This document shows, in pieces, positions 16,321 to 24,136 of a DNA stretch of 33,440 nucleotides. The stretch covers positions 4,610-38,049 of the forward strand of contig JAHFUO010000010.1 in the NCBI GenBank assembly GCA_023265015.1, in the 5' to 3' direction. The translations under genes were made by a program, and so were the position numbers. Every line of letters begins with the position of its first letter. Position 1 is the first letter of the stretch. The notes beneath the pieces were generated by a model. It did no database searches and was not told where the DNA came from. It saw only the letters and a program-made list of their open reading frames with translations. This DNA comes from Acidobacteriota bacterium. GTDB taxonomy: Bacteria > Acidobacteriota > Vicinamibacteria > Vicinamibacterales > UBA2999.

Positions 16321-17027
16321 CAGCGGGTCCGGCAGGCGATCGTCACGAGCACCGGGTATCGCGGATCGTGCACGTCGAGCTCCGCAGCGGTGAGCTCTTC
16401 AACGGCGATCCCGTACATGGCCGCCGCGGCGGCGAGGCAGTTGCCGTGCGACTCAACCGTCGTGTCGCAATCGGGCCAGACACGCGCGGCGACGACGCGC
16501 CAGCCGGCCGCGCTCGCGTGCCAGTAGTCCTCGACGTCCGCCGTCAGCGGCACGAACCCGGGCACCGTCGCCAGGATGATTCCGCCCGGGCGCACGATCC
16601 GGCGTGCCTCACGCAGCGAGGCGTCCAGGTTGCGCAAAAAACACAAGGTGTTCGGCAGGAGAAAGCAGTCGTAACTGCCTGACGGCACGCGATCCGCGTG
16701 AGCCAGATCGCAGCAGTGCGTTGGCTGAAAGGACGGATCGATGTCGAGCGTGTCCGCGGCGACGATCCCGGAACCGTACCGGCGAATGTGATCCCGTGTC
16801 TGAATCTCGATCACGCGACCCGTGATCGCATCGCGGTGAGCGGTGAAGAACTTGTCGACGTAGTACCGATCGATCGGCGTTCCCCGGTCGAACCCGTAGC
16901 GGGCGGAAATGGGCGTCACGCGCCGCAAGTTGCCCCACGCCGGCCGTTCCATCCCGCGCGTCACCGTGCGCGCCCACGTGGTCCACTTCGGGCCGAGGAG
17001 CGCCTTGATGGCCGTGCCGCCAATCAT
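16320..17027 (-). CDS. Class I SAM-dependent methyltransferase
   Basis: I chose ATG at 17027, which overlaps the upstream TGA as ATGA and gives 235 residues starting MIGGTAIKALLG; the longer frame only reads into the neighbouring gene. The protein contains RYGFDRGTPIDRYYVDKFF and GRVIEIQTRDHIRRYGSG, a variant of the SAM-binding motif, followed by ADTLDIDPSFQ and YDCFLLPNTLCFLRNLDASLREARRIVRPGGIILATVP. This type occurs in many exopolysaccharide loci next to glycosyltransferases and probably methylates a sugar hydroxyl or terminal residue. The glycine-rich loop is weak, so SAM binding is inferred from the later motifs. Confidence 0.78.
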   Translation of the reverse strand: MIGGTAIKALLGPKWTTWARTVTRGMERPAWGNLRRVTPISARYGFDRGTPIDRYYVDKFFTAHRDAITGRVIEIQTRDHIRRYGSGIVAADTLDIDPSFQPTHCCDLAHADRVPSGSYDCFLLPNTLCFLRNLDASLREARRIVRPGGIILATVPGFVPLTADVEDYWHASAAGWRVVAARVWPDCDTTVESHGNCLAAAAAMYGIAVEELTAAELDVHDPRYPVLVTIACRTR

Positions 17028-18334
17028 GAGGCGTACATCGCGAGGTAATCGCGCGTCACGTCGTCCATGGTGCGCACGCGCGGCAATTTCGTGCGCCACT
17101 CGTTGATGATGCCCGGATCTGCCGCAAGCTCCCTGAGGGCCGCGGCGAGCGCACGCGAGTTACCGACGGGAACGAGCCGGCCGTTGATCCCGTCCTGCAC
17201 GATTTCGGACAGGCCCGGGATGTCGGTCCCAACGACCGGCACACCCTCCGCGTGCGCTTCGAGCGCCACCGTGGGACCTCCCTCGACGACGCGCGACGGG
17301 CAGCACATGATGTCCACGCGCTTCAGCACCGCCCTCACGCCCCCCGTGTCGAGCTCGCCGCCGAACGTCACCCAGGCATCGGGACCGACCACCGCCTTGA
17401 GTCGATCGAGCACAACCATGTCCTGCCTGTATGGCACCGGGCCGTGAAACTCGAAGCGGATCGGCGCCGAGCGCGGAATCATGGAGATGGCCCGCGCGAG
17501 GTCGGTGACGCCCTTGATCGGATCGAAGCGTCCGATGTAGGCAACGGTTACGGGTGCGATCGAGCGCCTGAGGGCCGGCGGCGTACTCGGAAAGCGGACG
17601 CCCAGGCGATTGAGCGCAACCTTGTGCGGCGGCGCGCCGTTGGCGAGCAGCACGTTCCGCGCCCACTCTGTCAGCACGACAAACTGGTCCACGACGTCGA
17701 GCATTTCGCGCTGGGCGTTCGTGTTGTGCGTGATGAGGTCCGTCATCCCGATCACCGTGCCGAGCTGGCCTGGAATCGTGCGCCCGATGCGTCCGAGCGA
17801 TGGAGGGATGAGTGCGGCGGCAAGCGCCATGGGCCGCGCCACGCCGCGGTGATTCAGCTCGCAGGCGGCGCACTTCCCGGGACGCGCGATCCCGTCGCAG
17901 AGGGTCGCACCCCACCGCATCATCGTGCCCCGCTGGCACGTGAACCCGAGGCTGGCGGAGTGCGTCGTGGCGATGACTTTCGCGCCGAGCGATTTCGCGA
18001 CCTTCAGTTCCGCGAGCCCGAGCCCCGTGACATACGTGTGCATGTGGACGAGGTCGGGCCGCGAGCGGCGCAGCCACTCGTGAAAACGCTCGGCGCCGCG
18101 GACCACGACGCGCCCCTGCGCCTCGTCGCGCGTGACGCGCGGAGGAATCGGATAGCGATAGACCTTGAACCCGCCCTCGTCGTACGTGCGCTCCTGATGG
18201 CCGAGCGCCTCGGGCGCGGCGATCAGGACGTCGTGGCCGGCCGCGCGCAGCCGCTTGGCGAGCTCCGACACGTAGACCTCGGTTCCGCCGGTCGAGCTCG
18301 GAAGGTACCAACCCGCTGCCTGGACAATGCGCAA
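17024..18334 (-). CDS. GT4 glycosyltransferase with a four-cysteine insert
   Basis: This 436-residue family 4 enzyme begins RIVQAAGWYLPSSTGGTEVYVSELA. Between the two Rossmann domains lies a cysteine insert (Cys133, 146, 155 and 158; spacing C-x12-C-x8-C-x2-C) that could bind a metal. The C-terminal domain has VAYIGRFDPIKGVTDLA and SRVVEGGPTVALEAHAEGVPVVG. The only in-frame start is TTG at 18334; an in-frame stop lies three codons upstream, beyond which is the long hairpin at 18390-18521. A weak start behind a strong hairpin suggests lower expression than the genes before it, which is inference. Confidence 0.86.
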   Translation of the reverse strand: MRIVQAAGWYLPSSTGGTEVYVSELAKRLRAAGHDVLIAAPEALGHQERTYDEGGFKVYRYPIPPRVTRDEAQGRVVVRGAERFHEWLRRSRPDLVHMHTYVTGLGLAELKVAKSLGAKVIATTHSASLGFTCQRGTMMRWGATLCDGIARPGKCAACELNHRGVARPMALAAALIPPSLGRIGRTIPGQLGTVIGMTDLITHNTNAQREMLDVVDQFVVLTEWARNVLLANGAPPHKVALNRLGVRFPSTPPALRRSIAPVTVAYIGRFDPIKGVTDLARAISMIPRSAPIRFEFHGPVPYRQDMVVLDRLKAVVGPDAWVTFGGELDTGGVRAVLKRVDIMCCPSRVVEGGPTVALEAHAEGVPVVGTDIPGLSEIVQDGINGRLVPVGNSRALAAALRELAADPGIINEWRTKLPRVRTMDDVTRDYLAMYAS

Positions 18335-18342
18335 TCTAAATC

Positions 18343-18448
18343 AGTTCTCTGGTTGCTTTGGTGCTCGGGTGCATAGGTTCCGGTTCTTAGGTGCTCGGGT
18401 GCTCGGGGTGCTCAGGTTCTGGTTCGCAGGTGCTCGGGTGGTTCGGCG
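18343..18448. repeat. Dispersed ~105-bp GC-rich element, copy 2 (intergenic)
   Basis: It begins CAGTTCTCTGGTTGCTTTGG and ends AGGTGCTCGGGTGGTTCGGCG-like, matching copy 1 at 9334-9448 in order and orientation with scattered substitutions and a different number of internal units. Here it is not translated and fills half of the 199-bp gap between two glycosyltransferase genes. Its neighbour at about 18460-18533 is a partial copy in opposite orientation. Confidence 0.85.
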
Positions 18449-18521
18449 TCATGCACCGGCTGAACCCAAGAACCCGAGCACCCGCGAACCCGAACCTGAG
18501 CACCCCGAGCACCCGAGCACC
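18390..18521. repeat. Long near-perfect inverted repeat (hairpin) between glycosyltransferase genes
   Basis: Bases 18390-18419 pair perfectly with 18492-18521 (30 bp). After a single mismatch 18421-18427 pair with 18484-18490 (7 bp), and after another 18429-18438 pair with 18473-18482 (10 bp). A further 5 bp can form between 18440-18444 and 18462-18466. In the minus-strand transcript it folds between the upstream glycosyltransferase stop (18534) and the TTG start at 18334. No T-run follows, so it is better read as an attenuating, stabilising or processing structure, or as a recombination remnant, than as a plain terminator. Confidence 0.9.
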
Positions 18522-18533
18522 CTGAGAACCGCA

Positions 18534-19730
18534 TTAGACAGGCTTGCCCTGGGCGCGGCGGATCATCGTGCGCACGGTGCGCACCGCCACGTTCGGAATC
18601 CACGGGCGATCGAGCGTGCTGCCATACGGCACCACCGCGTGCGGCGACCGGGGCCGCCGAAGCTCGCGATACTGGGCGAACAGCGCCTGGTAGGCGTCCG
18701 TCCGCATCCGGATGTCGTGATGCGCGGCGACGTACCGCCATGCGGCCTCGCTGATTGATTCGACGAGCGAGCGATCGCGATCGAGCGCGGCGATCGCATC
18801 AGCAAACGCGCTGATGTGGCCGACCGGAGGCATCAGGCCCGTCTGCCCGTCCGACAGGATCTCCGCGACGCCGCTCTCCACGTGGCTCACGACCGGCACC
18901 AGGCCGACGTTCATCGCCTCGAGCAGCGCCACCGGAACTCCCTCATAACGGGTGGGCAGAATGAAGACGTCGTGATCCGCCGCGAGATCGATGACTTCTG
19001 GCGTCGTCTTCCGCCCGAGAAAACTGACCCGCGGTGTCTGCCACGCGCCGCGCAGTCTCGCCTCGTCAGGTCCCGCGCCGACCATCGTCCAGGCCACGTC
19101 GATGCCGCGATCGACGAGCGCGCGATCGATGAGCGGGAGATCGAGCACGCCCTTCTGGCCATGCTCGTAGCGACCGACGAACAGCAGCCGAAGCGGACCC
19201 ATGACGGCGCCCCGCCGGCGCGGGGGCGCGCGAAGCCCGTACGGCAGAAAGTGGACGTCGCCGCTGCGATGCGGCAACCGCTCCTTCAGCTTCCGCTCCA
19301 TCGTCCGGCCGTAGACGACGAATGCGTCGATGACCGCTTCGTGGCGCGCCGCAAGGTCGTAATAGTAGTCGTGGTCGCCGTGAAGGATCTGCACGACCGC
19401 GCGCCCGCAGTCGAACGCCGATGCCATCGCCAGCTCCAGGAGATCGTTCGCGACCAGCACGCCCTCGCCGGCTGGAAGGGCATCGCGCAGGCGACGCAGG
19501 ACGGCGTGGAAGTTCTCCACCGGCGACCGGAACTCGAAGGTTGCCTGGTAGTCGGCGTGGAATGCGCCGCCAAACCTCGCGTCGGTCGACAGCGGGTTGT
19601 ACGTCAGCATCGCGCCGTGGGCGAATCCATCAGGCCGGCGATATCGCAGCAGGCCGTCGATGATGTTCAGCATGCCCCCGAGCTTGTCGGGAACGACGTA
19701 GATGACGCTTGGCGAAGTCACTGGCGCCAT
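18534..19730 (-). CDS. GT4 glycosyltransferase
   Basis: This 398-residue protein opens SVIYVVPDKLGGMLNIIDGLL, the N-terminal loop of family 4 in a slightly divergent form. It contains VVQILHGDHDYYYDLAARHE and, in the C-terminal domain, LLFVGRYEHGQKGVLDL, WTMVGAGPDEARL and TRYEGVPVALLEAMNVGLVPVV with the donor-binding glutamates. The ATG at 19730 overlaps the FkbM gene by 13 bp; a GTG at 19721 would give the common GTGA overlap and is equally possible. The TAA stop borders the inverted copy of the repeat element. Confidence 0.86.
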   Translation of the reverse strand: MAPVTSPSVIYVVPDKLGGMLNIIDGLLRYRRPDGFAHGAMLTYNPLSTDARFGGAFHADYQATFEFRSPVENFHAVLRRLRDALPAGEGVLVANDLLELAMASAFDCGRAVVQILHGDHDYYYDLAARHEAVIDAFVVYGRTMERKLKERLPHRSGDVHFLPYGLRAPPRRRGAVMGPLRLLFVGRYEHGQKGVLDLPLIDRALVDRGIDVAWTMVGAGPDEARLRGAWQTPRVSFLGRKTTPEVIDLAADHDVFILPTRYEGVPVALLEAMNVGLVPVVSHVESGVAEILSDGQTGLMPPVGHISAFADAIAALDRDRSLVESISEAAWRYVAAHHDIRMRTDAYQALFAQYRELRRPRSPHAVVPYGSTLDRPWIPNVAVRTVRTMIRRAQGKPV

Positions 19731-20548
19731 GCACGCACGGTGATCGCCCAGGTCGGCGCGGCGCCGCGGAAAGGCGAGCGGATGGCCGGCGACCGGGCCG
19801 GAAGGGGCGCCAGGTTCCGCAGCTCGAAGACGAAGCCCGCGTTCGCCAGCAGCTCGAAGGCCCTGCCGGTGTGACGATGGGCCGGATCGAATTCATGGAG
19901 ATCAATCGTCATCGCGCGAACCGCATCGAGAGCGCCGGCGCAGTCCTCAAGCACCGGCACCTCGGCGCCTTCGATGTCGAGCTTCAGCAAATCGACGGGT
20001 GACTCGAGGTAATCGCGAAGGCGCACAGTCGGCACCGACTGCGTCCGGCCGGCGATCACCCCAAGAGAGGCGACCGCCCCGGAGTCCGACCCCTCGCACA
20101 CGAATTCCGTGGTGCCGCACGACGTCCAGGCCGCGGCAGCGACGACTTCAACGTCCCCGGCTCCGTTGACCGACAGATTGCGGCGGCATATTTCCGCGAT
20201 CGCGGGATCCGCTTCGAACGCCGTGATGCGTGCCTGCGGATATCGACGCTTGAAGAAGAGCGACGCGACCCCGACGTTCGCGCCGCAGTCGAGGATGCGG
20301 GGCGCCCTAGCATTGGTGTCGAACGCGAGCGTCTGGTGGATGAAAATCTCCTCCCACTGAGGCCAGACGGAGATCGCATCGCCGTACTCGAGCCGATAGT
20401 CGCCAGCCGCGACATGACCAGGCGTATATCGCGGCACGCGACCCGATTCGCGCTCGAGGGCCTGCAGCATCGCCCGCTCGGGTGTCGGCCACAAGTCGCG
20501 CTGAACACGGCGGGCCAGGCGCCAGAACCGGGACGGCAGGGGGGGCAT
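19718..20548 (-). CDS. FkbM-family methyltransferase
   Basis: I take the ATG at 20548, 2 bp after the mutase stop, giving 276 residues; the open frame further up only shadows the mutase. The SAM-binding core is clear: RILDCGANVGVASLFFKRRYP, then ARITAFEADPAIAEICRRNLSVNG, and LLKLDIEGAEVPVLEDC, the FkbM hallmark. The preceding YRLEYGDAISVWPQWEEIFIHQTLAF segment is common in O-antigen FkbM proteins. It probably O-methylates a sugar, for example at a chain end. A methyl cap can stop chain growth in ABC-exported glycans, but the substrate here is unknown. Confidence 0.9.
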   Translation of the reverse strand: MPPLPSRFWRLARRVQRDLWPTPERAMLQALERESGRVPRYTPGHVAAGDYRLEYGDAISVWPQWEEIFIHQTLAFDTNARAPRILDCGANVGVASLFFKRRYPQARITAFEADPAIAEICRRNLSVNGAGDVEVVAAAAWTSCGTTEFVCEGSDSGAVASLGVIAGRTQSVPTVRLRDYLESPVDLLKLDIEGAEVPVLEDCAGALDAVRAMTIDLHEFDPAHRHTGRAFELLANAGFVFELRNLAPLPARSPAIRSPFRGAAPTWAITVRAWRQ

Positions 20549-20550
20549 CT

Positions 20551-21993
20551 CTATGCGCGGACGACGGGAGGCGACACGGCCCGGGGACGCCGCGCATTCA
20601 CAACATCCGGATGATTCAGCGTCAGCTCTTCGGATCCGTCGAGCAGCGCATCGATCGCCTCGGCGCCCTGCGCGAAGCTGTGATCCTGGTTCGACACCTC
20701 GTACTTCCAGGCGCCGAACCGGCCGCGGCTGAAGACGCCGCGCGCCTCGAGCGCGGATTGAATCCGCGTCAGGCCACGATCGCGGTTCAACGAGGGGACG
20801 GGATAGCCGTGCTCGAGACGCGTGTGCCAGGCGTGGTGCACGCGCGCGTAGGAGTCGATCAGGCCGGTCGCGGCGAGGCCGCGGATGACGTCCGCCACGA
20901 CGCCGTTTCGATCGACCCTCTGGTGCGCCGACTCGGACACTTCCGCCATCAGCGACCACTGCGACGATGGATCGGGCACGTTGTTGGGCGAATAGTGCGA
21001 GAAATGCGTGACCCGGTAGAACGGGCAGTTCGATTCCGGGAAGTACATCCAGCACTTGCGTGCGAGCATCTCGGGCGTGGCGCCGTGAAGTCCAACGCCG
21101 ATCACGTGGGTCGACGAGTACTCGAGATCGCGGGACGCGTCGCTCAGATCGGAGTCGAGATCGCTGATCTCGACGAGGCGATCGAGCGGCATCGTGGAGA
21201 TCAGCGTTCCGTAGCCGACCTGGCGTCCGTCCGCCAGCGTCACCGTCCTGGCCGCCGTATCGACGCGCTGCACCTTCACGCCAAACCTGAGGCGCGACTC
21301 GCGGCCGTCGTCCCGCTGCTTCAATCTCGCCGCCAGCGCATGCCACACGGCGCCCGTGCCTCCGCGGCGCGGGAAGCGGAATCGATTGTTCGGCCCCCAC
21401 GAGACGTCGTCGCGGCCAAGGCGCATGTTCTCGCGCGCCCGTGCCGCGTCGGGCACCGCGACGCGATCACCAATCCAGCGCCAGTCCATCTGCTCCGGAT
21501 CGCGTGCCCAGACCTTGCGGTTATACGGACGCATGAACAGCTCGGAGATGCCGGCGCCGAACGTGCGCTCGATCCACTCGCCGAAATTCGACGGCCTCGC
21601 GCCGGTGTGCGCCGCGGCAGCCGCCTCGAGGCCGCGCAGCGCCCTCGCGCCGTCCGCATCCGGAAGCCGGTGGAGATTGAGCTGAAATGGGTACGGCACG
21701 AAGCGGTTCCGGATCCAGACCCAGGATTCGCGCTCGTGATACAGCCAGCCGTCCGCGCCGAGCAGATCATCCATCAGCTGATCGAACATCTCGTAGTGGC
21801 TGAACTGCACGTGCCCGCCGAGATCCCAGGTGAAGCCGTGCTCGTCGACCACGGACCGGGCGAGGCCGCCCGGGACGAGGCCGCCCTCGAGCAGGAGCCA
21901 GTCGTGGATGCCGCGGCCCTCGAGCCGCCATGCGGCGCCAAGCCCCGTTGGGCCCGCGCCGATGATCAGGTAGGGAACGCTCGCGACCGTCAT
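20551..21993 (-). CDS. glf: UDP-galactopyranose mutase, eukaryotic-like type
   Basis: This 480-residue flavoenzyme should convert UDP-galactopyranose to UDP-galactofuranose using reduced FAD. The FAD loop IIGAGPTG lies at 10-17 and GGHVQFSHY with His61 at 59-67. Compared from memory with Aspergillus fumigatus UGM, the active-site residues are present: Asn158 and Trp162 in FMRPYNRKVWA, Arg177 in GDRVAVP, Asn202 in WGPNNRFRF, Trp315 and Tyr317 in KCWMYFPE, Arg327 in CPFYR, Tyr397 in HGYP, and Arg425, Tyr431 and Asn435 in RFGAWKYEVSNQDHS. The match over YSSTHVIGVG, CPFYR and NQDHS is much closer to fungal than to E. coli-type mutases. Automated annotation may call it a protoporphyrinogen- or amine-oxidase-like protein. 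It predicts galactofuranose in the polymer. Confidence 0.88.
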   Translation of the reverse strand: MTVASVPYLIIGAGPTGLGAAWRLEGRGIHDWLLLEGGLVPGGLARSVVDEHGFTWDLGGHVQFSHYEMFDQLMDDLLGADGWLYHERESWVWIRNRFVPYPFQLNLHRLPDADGARALRGLEAAAAAHTGARPSNFGEWIERTFGAGISELFMRPYNRKVWARDPEQMDWRWIGDRVAVPDAARARENMRLGRDDVSWGPNNRFRFPRRGGTGAVWHALAARLKQRDDGRESRLRFGVKVQRVDTAARTVTLADGRQVGYGTLISTMPLDRLVEISDLDSDLSDASRDLEYSSTHVIGVGLHGATPEMLARKCWMYFPESNCPFYRVTHFSHYSPNNVPDPSSQWSLMAEVSESAHQRVDRNGVVADVIRGLAATGLIDSYARVHHAWHTRLEHGYPVPSLNRDRGLTRIQSALEARGVFSRGRFGAWKYEVSNQDHSFAQGAEAIDALLDGSEELTLNHPDVVNARRPRAVSPPVVRA

Positions 21994-22009
21994 CGCCGGT
22001 GGACCTGCG

Positions 22010-23269
22010 TCACCGAAGGGCTCCGGCTGGAAGCTCGACGAACGGCGTCACCGACCACGCGCAATCGACGCGGACGTAGCCCTTTCGCGTCCCCGTCTCG
22101 TGATAGAGCGGTGACGAACCGGCGTCGACCGAGAACGACAGGGCCGGCTCCTGCAGATCGAGAAGCGCGCCGGCGTTCCAGAGACACAGGGCGACGTGGA
22201 AATCGCCGGCGAGCAGCGTGTGCGCGGGAATGGTCACGCGCGCGTCGAATTCACCGGGACCGGATGGACACCCGACCCCGGCGTCCTGACTGTTCGTGGT
22301 GAAGACCGTGACGCCGTCGGACGACAGCACGCCGATGCCGATGCGCGTGCCGGGTGAGCGGTCAGGCAGTGTGAAGCGGATCCGGCAGACGACCGGCTCC
22401 GTGCAGATCGGGGCCTCGAGCGGGCGGCCGGCCTCATCCTCGAGATCCGCCGACAGGATCTGCGGCTCGCCGGTCCGCGCGCCGGCCACGTATCCGCCGC
22501 GTGCCTCGCCGGCGAGATACGACGCCACAACGGAGCGCACGTCGCCGACACGGACAAGCTGCCCGCGCTGCAGCAGCATCGCGGACGAGCAGAGCCGCTG
22601 AATCGCCGCCATGTTGTGCGACACGAAGAGCACCGTGCGGCCGCCGCGCGCCACGTCGCCGAGCTTGCCGAGACACTTGCGCTGGAAGTGCACGTCGCCG
22701 ACCGCCAGCACCTCGTCGACGATCAGGATCTCCGGCTCCATCTGCGCCGCCACCGCGAAGCCGAGGCGCACGTACATGCCGCTCGAATAGTGCTTCACGG
22801 GCGTGTCGATGAACTGTTCGATCTCCGCGAAGCGGACGATCTCGTCGAACTTGCGCTCGATCTCCGCCTTGCGCATGCCGAGAATGGCGCCGTTCAGGAA
22901 AATGTTCTCCCGCCCCGTGAGGTCGGGATGGAAACCGGTCCCGACTTCCAGCAGCGATCCCACGCGGCCGTGAATCTCCGCTTCGCCTTCCGTCGGCTGC
23001 GTGATGCGGGAGAGGATCTTCAGCAGCGTCGATTTGCCGGCGCCGTTGCCGCCGATGACGCCGACGACCTCGCCCCGCCGGATGTCGTGCGAGATCTCCT
23101 TGAGCGCCCAGATCGTCGTCGACGCGGCAAAGCCGCCCGGCGCCAGACGCCGGAACGGGCGCGACATCGCGGCCGCGATTTTATCGCGCAGCAGATCGTA
23201 CTGCTCCTCGCGCGCGCCAATCGTGTAGCGCTTGCCGAGCCCGCGGATTCTGATGGCGATGTCAGCCAA
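22010..23269 (-). CDS. wzt: ABC transporter ATPase with carbohydrate-binding tail (Wzt)
   Basis: This 419-residue protein has an ABC ATPase domain with Walker A GGNGAGKS at 73-80, the YSSGM signature at 161-165, Walker B ILIVDE at 181-186 and the H-loop His218. The segment VGSLLEVGTGFHPDLTGRENIFLNG is specific to polysaccharide exporters. A C-terminal domain of about 150 residues (about 265-419) resembles the Wzt-C beta-sandwich that recognises the modified end of the glycan, so export is probably linked to a terminal modification. The start is TTG at 23269, giving ADIAIRIRGLGKRYTIG, the expected N-terminus. It lies 30 bp below the wzm stop, with a 12-codon frame bridging the gap. It pairs with the permease next to it. 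Confidence 0.93.
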   Translation of the reverse strand: MADIAIRIRGLGKRYTIGAREEQYDLLRDKIAAAMSRPFRRLAPGGFAASTTIWALKEISHDIRRGEVVGVIGGNGAGKSTLLKILSRITQPTEGEAEIHGRVGSLLEVGTGFHPDLTGRENIFLNGAILGMRKAEIERKFDEIVRFAEIEQFIDTPVKHYSSGMYVRLGFAVAAQMEPEILIVDEVLAVGDVHFQRKCLGKLGDVARGGRTVLFVSHNMAAIQRLCSSAMLLQRGQLVRVGDVRSVVASYLAGEARGGYVAGARTGEPQILSADLEDEAGRPLEAPICTEPVVCRIRFTLPDRSPGTRIGIGVLSSDGVTVFTTNSQDAGVGCPSGPGEFDARVTIPAHTLLAGDFHVALCLWNAGALLDLQEPALSFSVDAGSSPLYHETGTRKGYVRVDCAWSVTPFVELPAGALR

Positions 23270-23300
23270 GGAGGTGAGGGCTTTCCCGAATCCCGAGCAT
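23262..23300 (-). other. Possible 12-codon bridging ORF between wzm and wzt
   Basis: An ATG at 23300 shares a base with the wzm stop (TGATG). The frame encodes MLGIRESPHLLG and stops at 23262, five bases inside the TTG start of wzt. No ribosome-binding site is visible for wzt itself, so ribosomes finishing this frame could restart at the TTG. The overlap geometry is seen; its translation and role are inference. Confidence 0.3.
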
Positions 23301-24136
23301 CAGGCCAGGTCGACGATCGATCCTTCGACCGAGTGGAAGTACGCGGCGCCGGCGGCAAGCGCCGCCGCGACGACGATCACCGACACGGCGGTCATGGATC
23401 CCGCACCCGGTGTCCCGAGCAGCGCGCCCCTGAACCCCTCGACGACCGTGGCCATCGGGTTCAGCGCGTACACCAGCCGCCACCGTTCGGGCACCATCGA
23501 GGCGGGATACGCGACCGGGGTCAGGAACAGCCAGATCTGAATGACGAACGGCAGCACGTAGCGGGCATCGCGATACCGGACGCTCAGAGCCGACGTCCAC
23601 AGCGTGACCGCGAACGCGCTGAGCACGCCGAGCGCCGCATAGAACGGCAGCATCATGACGGCGGACGAGGGCATCACGTGATACCACGCCATCAGCACGA
23701 GCAGCATCCCGAACGAGATGAGCATGTCCAGGGCCGGCATGAGCACCGCCGCGAGCGGCACCAGCACGCGCGGGAAGTAGACCTTCGCGATCAGATGCTG
23801 GTTGCCGACGAGCGACGCCGATCCGTTCGCCGCCGCAGCGGCGAAGTAGGTCCACGGCACCAGCGCGGCCAGCGAGAAGACGGGATACGGCACGCCGTCG
23901 GACGGCATCTTCGCCAGGCGGCCGAAGAAGATCGTGAAGACCACCATGGCCAGGAACGGCTGCAGCACGCTCCATCCGATGCCAAGGACGGTCTGCTTGT
24001 AGCGCACCTTGATGTCGCGCAGCACGAGGAAGTACAGCAGCTCGCGCGCATGCCAGACTTCGCCGAGCGTGAACGACACCGCGCGCGTGCCGGGGCGGAT
24101 GTGCGTGACCGGGAGCGCTGCCGGCTGAGTGCTCAC
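23300..24136 (-). CDS. wzm: ABC-2 polysaccharide export permease (Wzm)
   Basis: I chose the GTG at 24136: it overlaps the asparagine synthetase TGA (GTGA) and has GAGGAGG just upstream. This gives 278 residues, the usual Wzm length. The N-terminal amphipathic segment ELLYFLVLRDIKVRYKQT and GIGWSVLQPFLAMVVFTIFF are typical of the family, followed by five or six membrane spans and LTPVAYPASMVPERWRLVYALNPMATVVEGFRGALLG near the end. With Wzt it forms the inner-membrane exporter for the lipid-linked glycan. Confidence 0.93.
   Translation of the reverse strand: MSTQPAALPVTHIRPGTRAVSFTLGEVWHARELLYFLVLRDIKVRYKQTVLGIGWSVLQPFLAMVVFTIFFGRLAKMPSDGVPYPVFSLAALVPWTYFAAAAANGSASLVGNQHLIAKVYFPRVLVPLAAVLMPALDMLISFGMLLVLMAWYHVMPSSAVMMLPFYAALGVLSAFAVTLWTSALSVRYRDARYVLPFVIQIWLFLTPVAYPASMVPERWRLVYALNPMATVVEGFRGALLGTPGAGSMTAVSVIVVAAALAAGAAYFHSVEGSIVDLA

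Noticed and set aside
17028-17099. Longer start for the class I methyltransferase
   Set aside because: The extra residues lie inside the upstream glycosyltransferase; the ATG at 17027 gives the usual ATGA overlap.
18335-18533. Insertion sequence or small transposon
   Set aside because: There is an inverted repeat but no transposase frame and no target-site duplication; the arms consist of short degenerate units.
20549-21400. N-terminal extension of the FkbM gene to 560 residues
   Set aside because: The added part overlaps the mutase gene entirely and has shadow-like composition; the ATG at 20548 is 2 bp after the mutase stop and gives a normal-length FkbM protein.
20551-21993. Protoporphyrinogen oxidase (HemY) or generic amine oxidase
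   Set aside because: The FAD fold alone would allow this, but the mutase-specific residues and the glycan context fit UDP-galactopyranose mutase much better.
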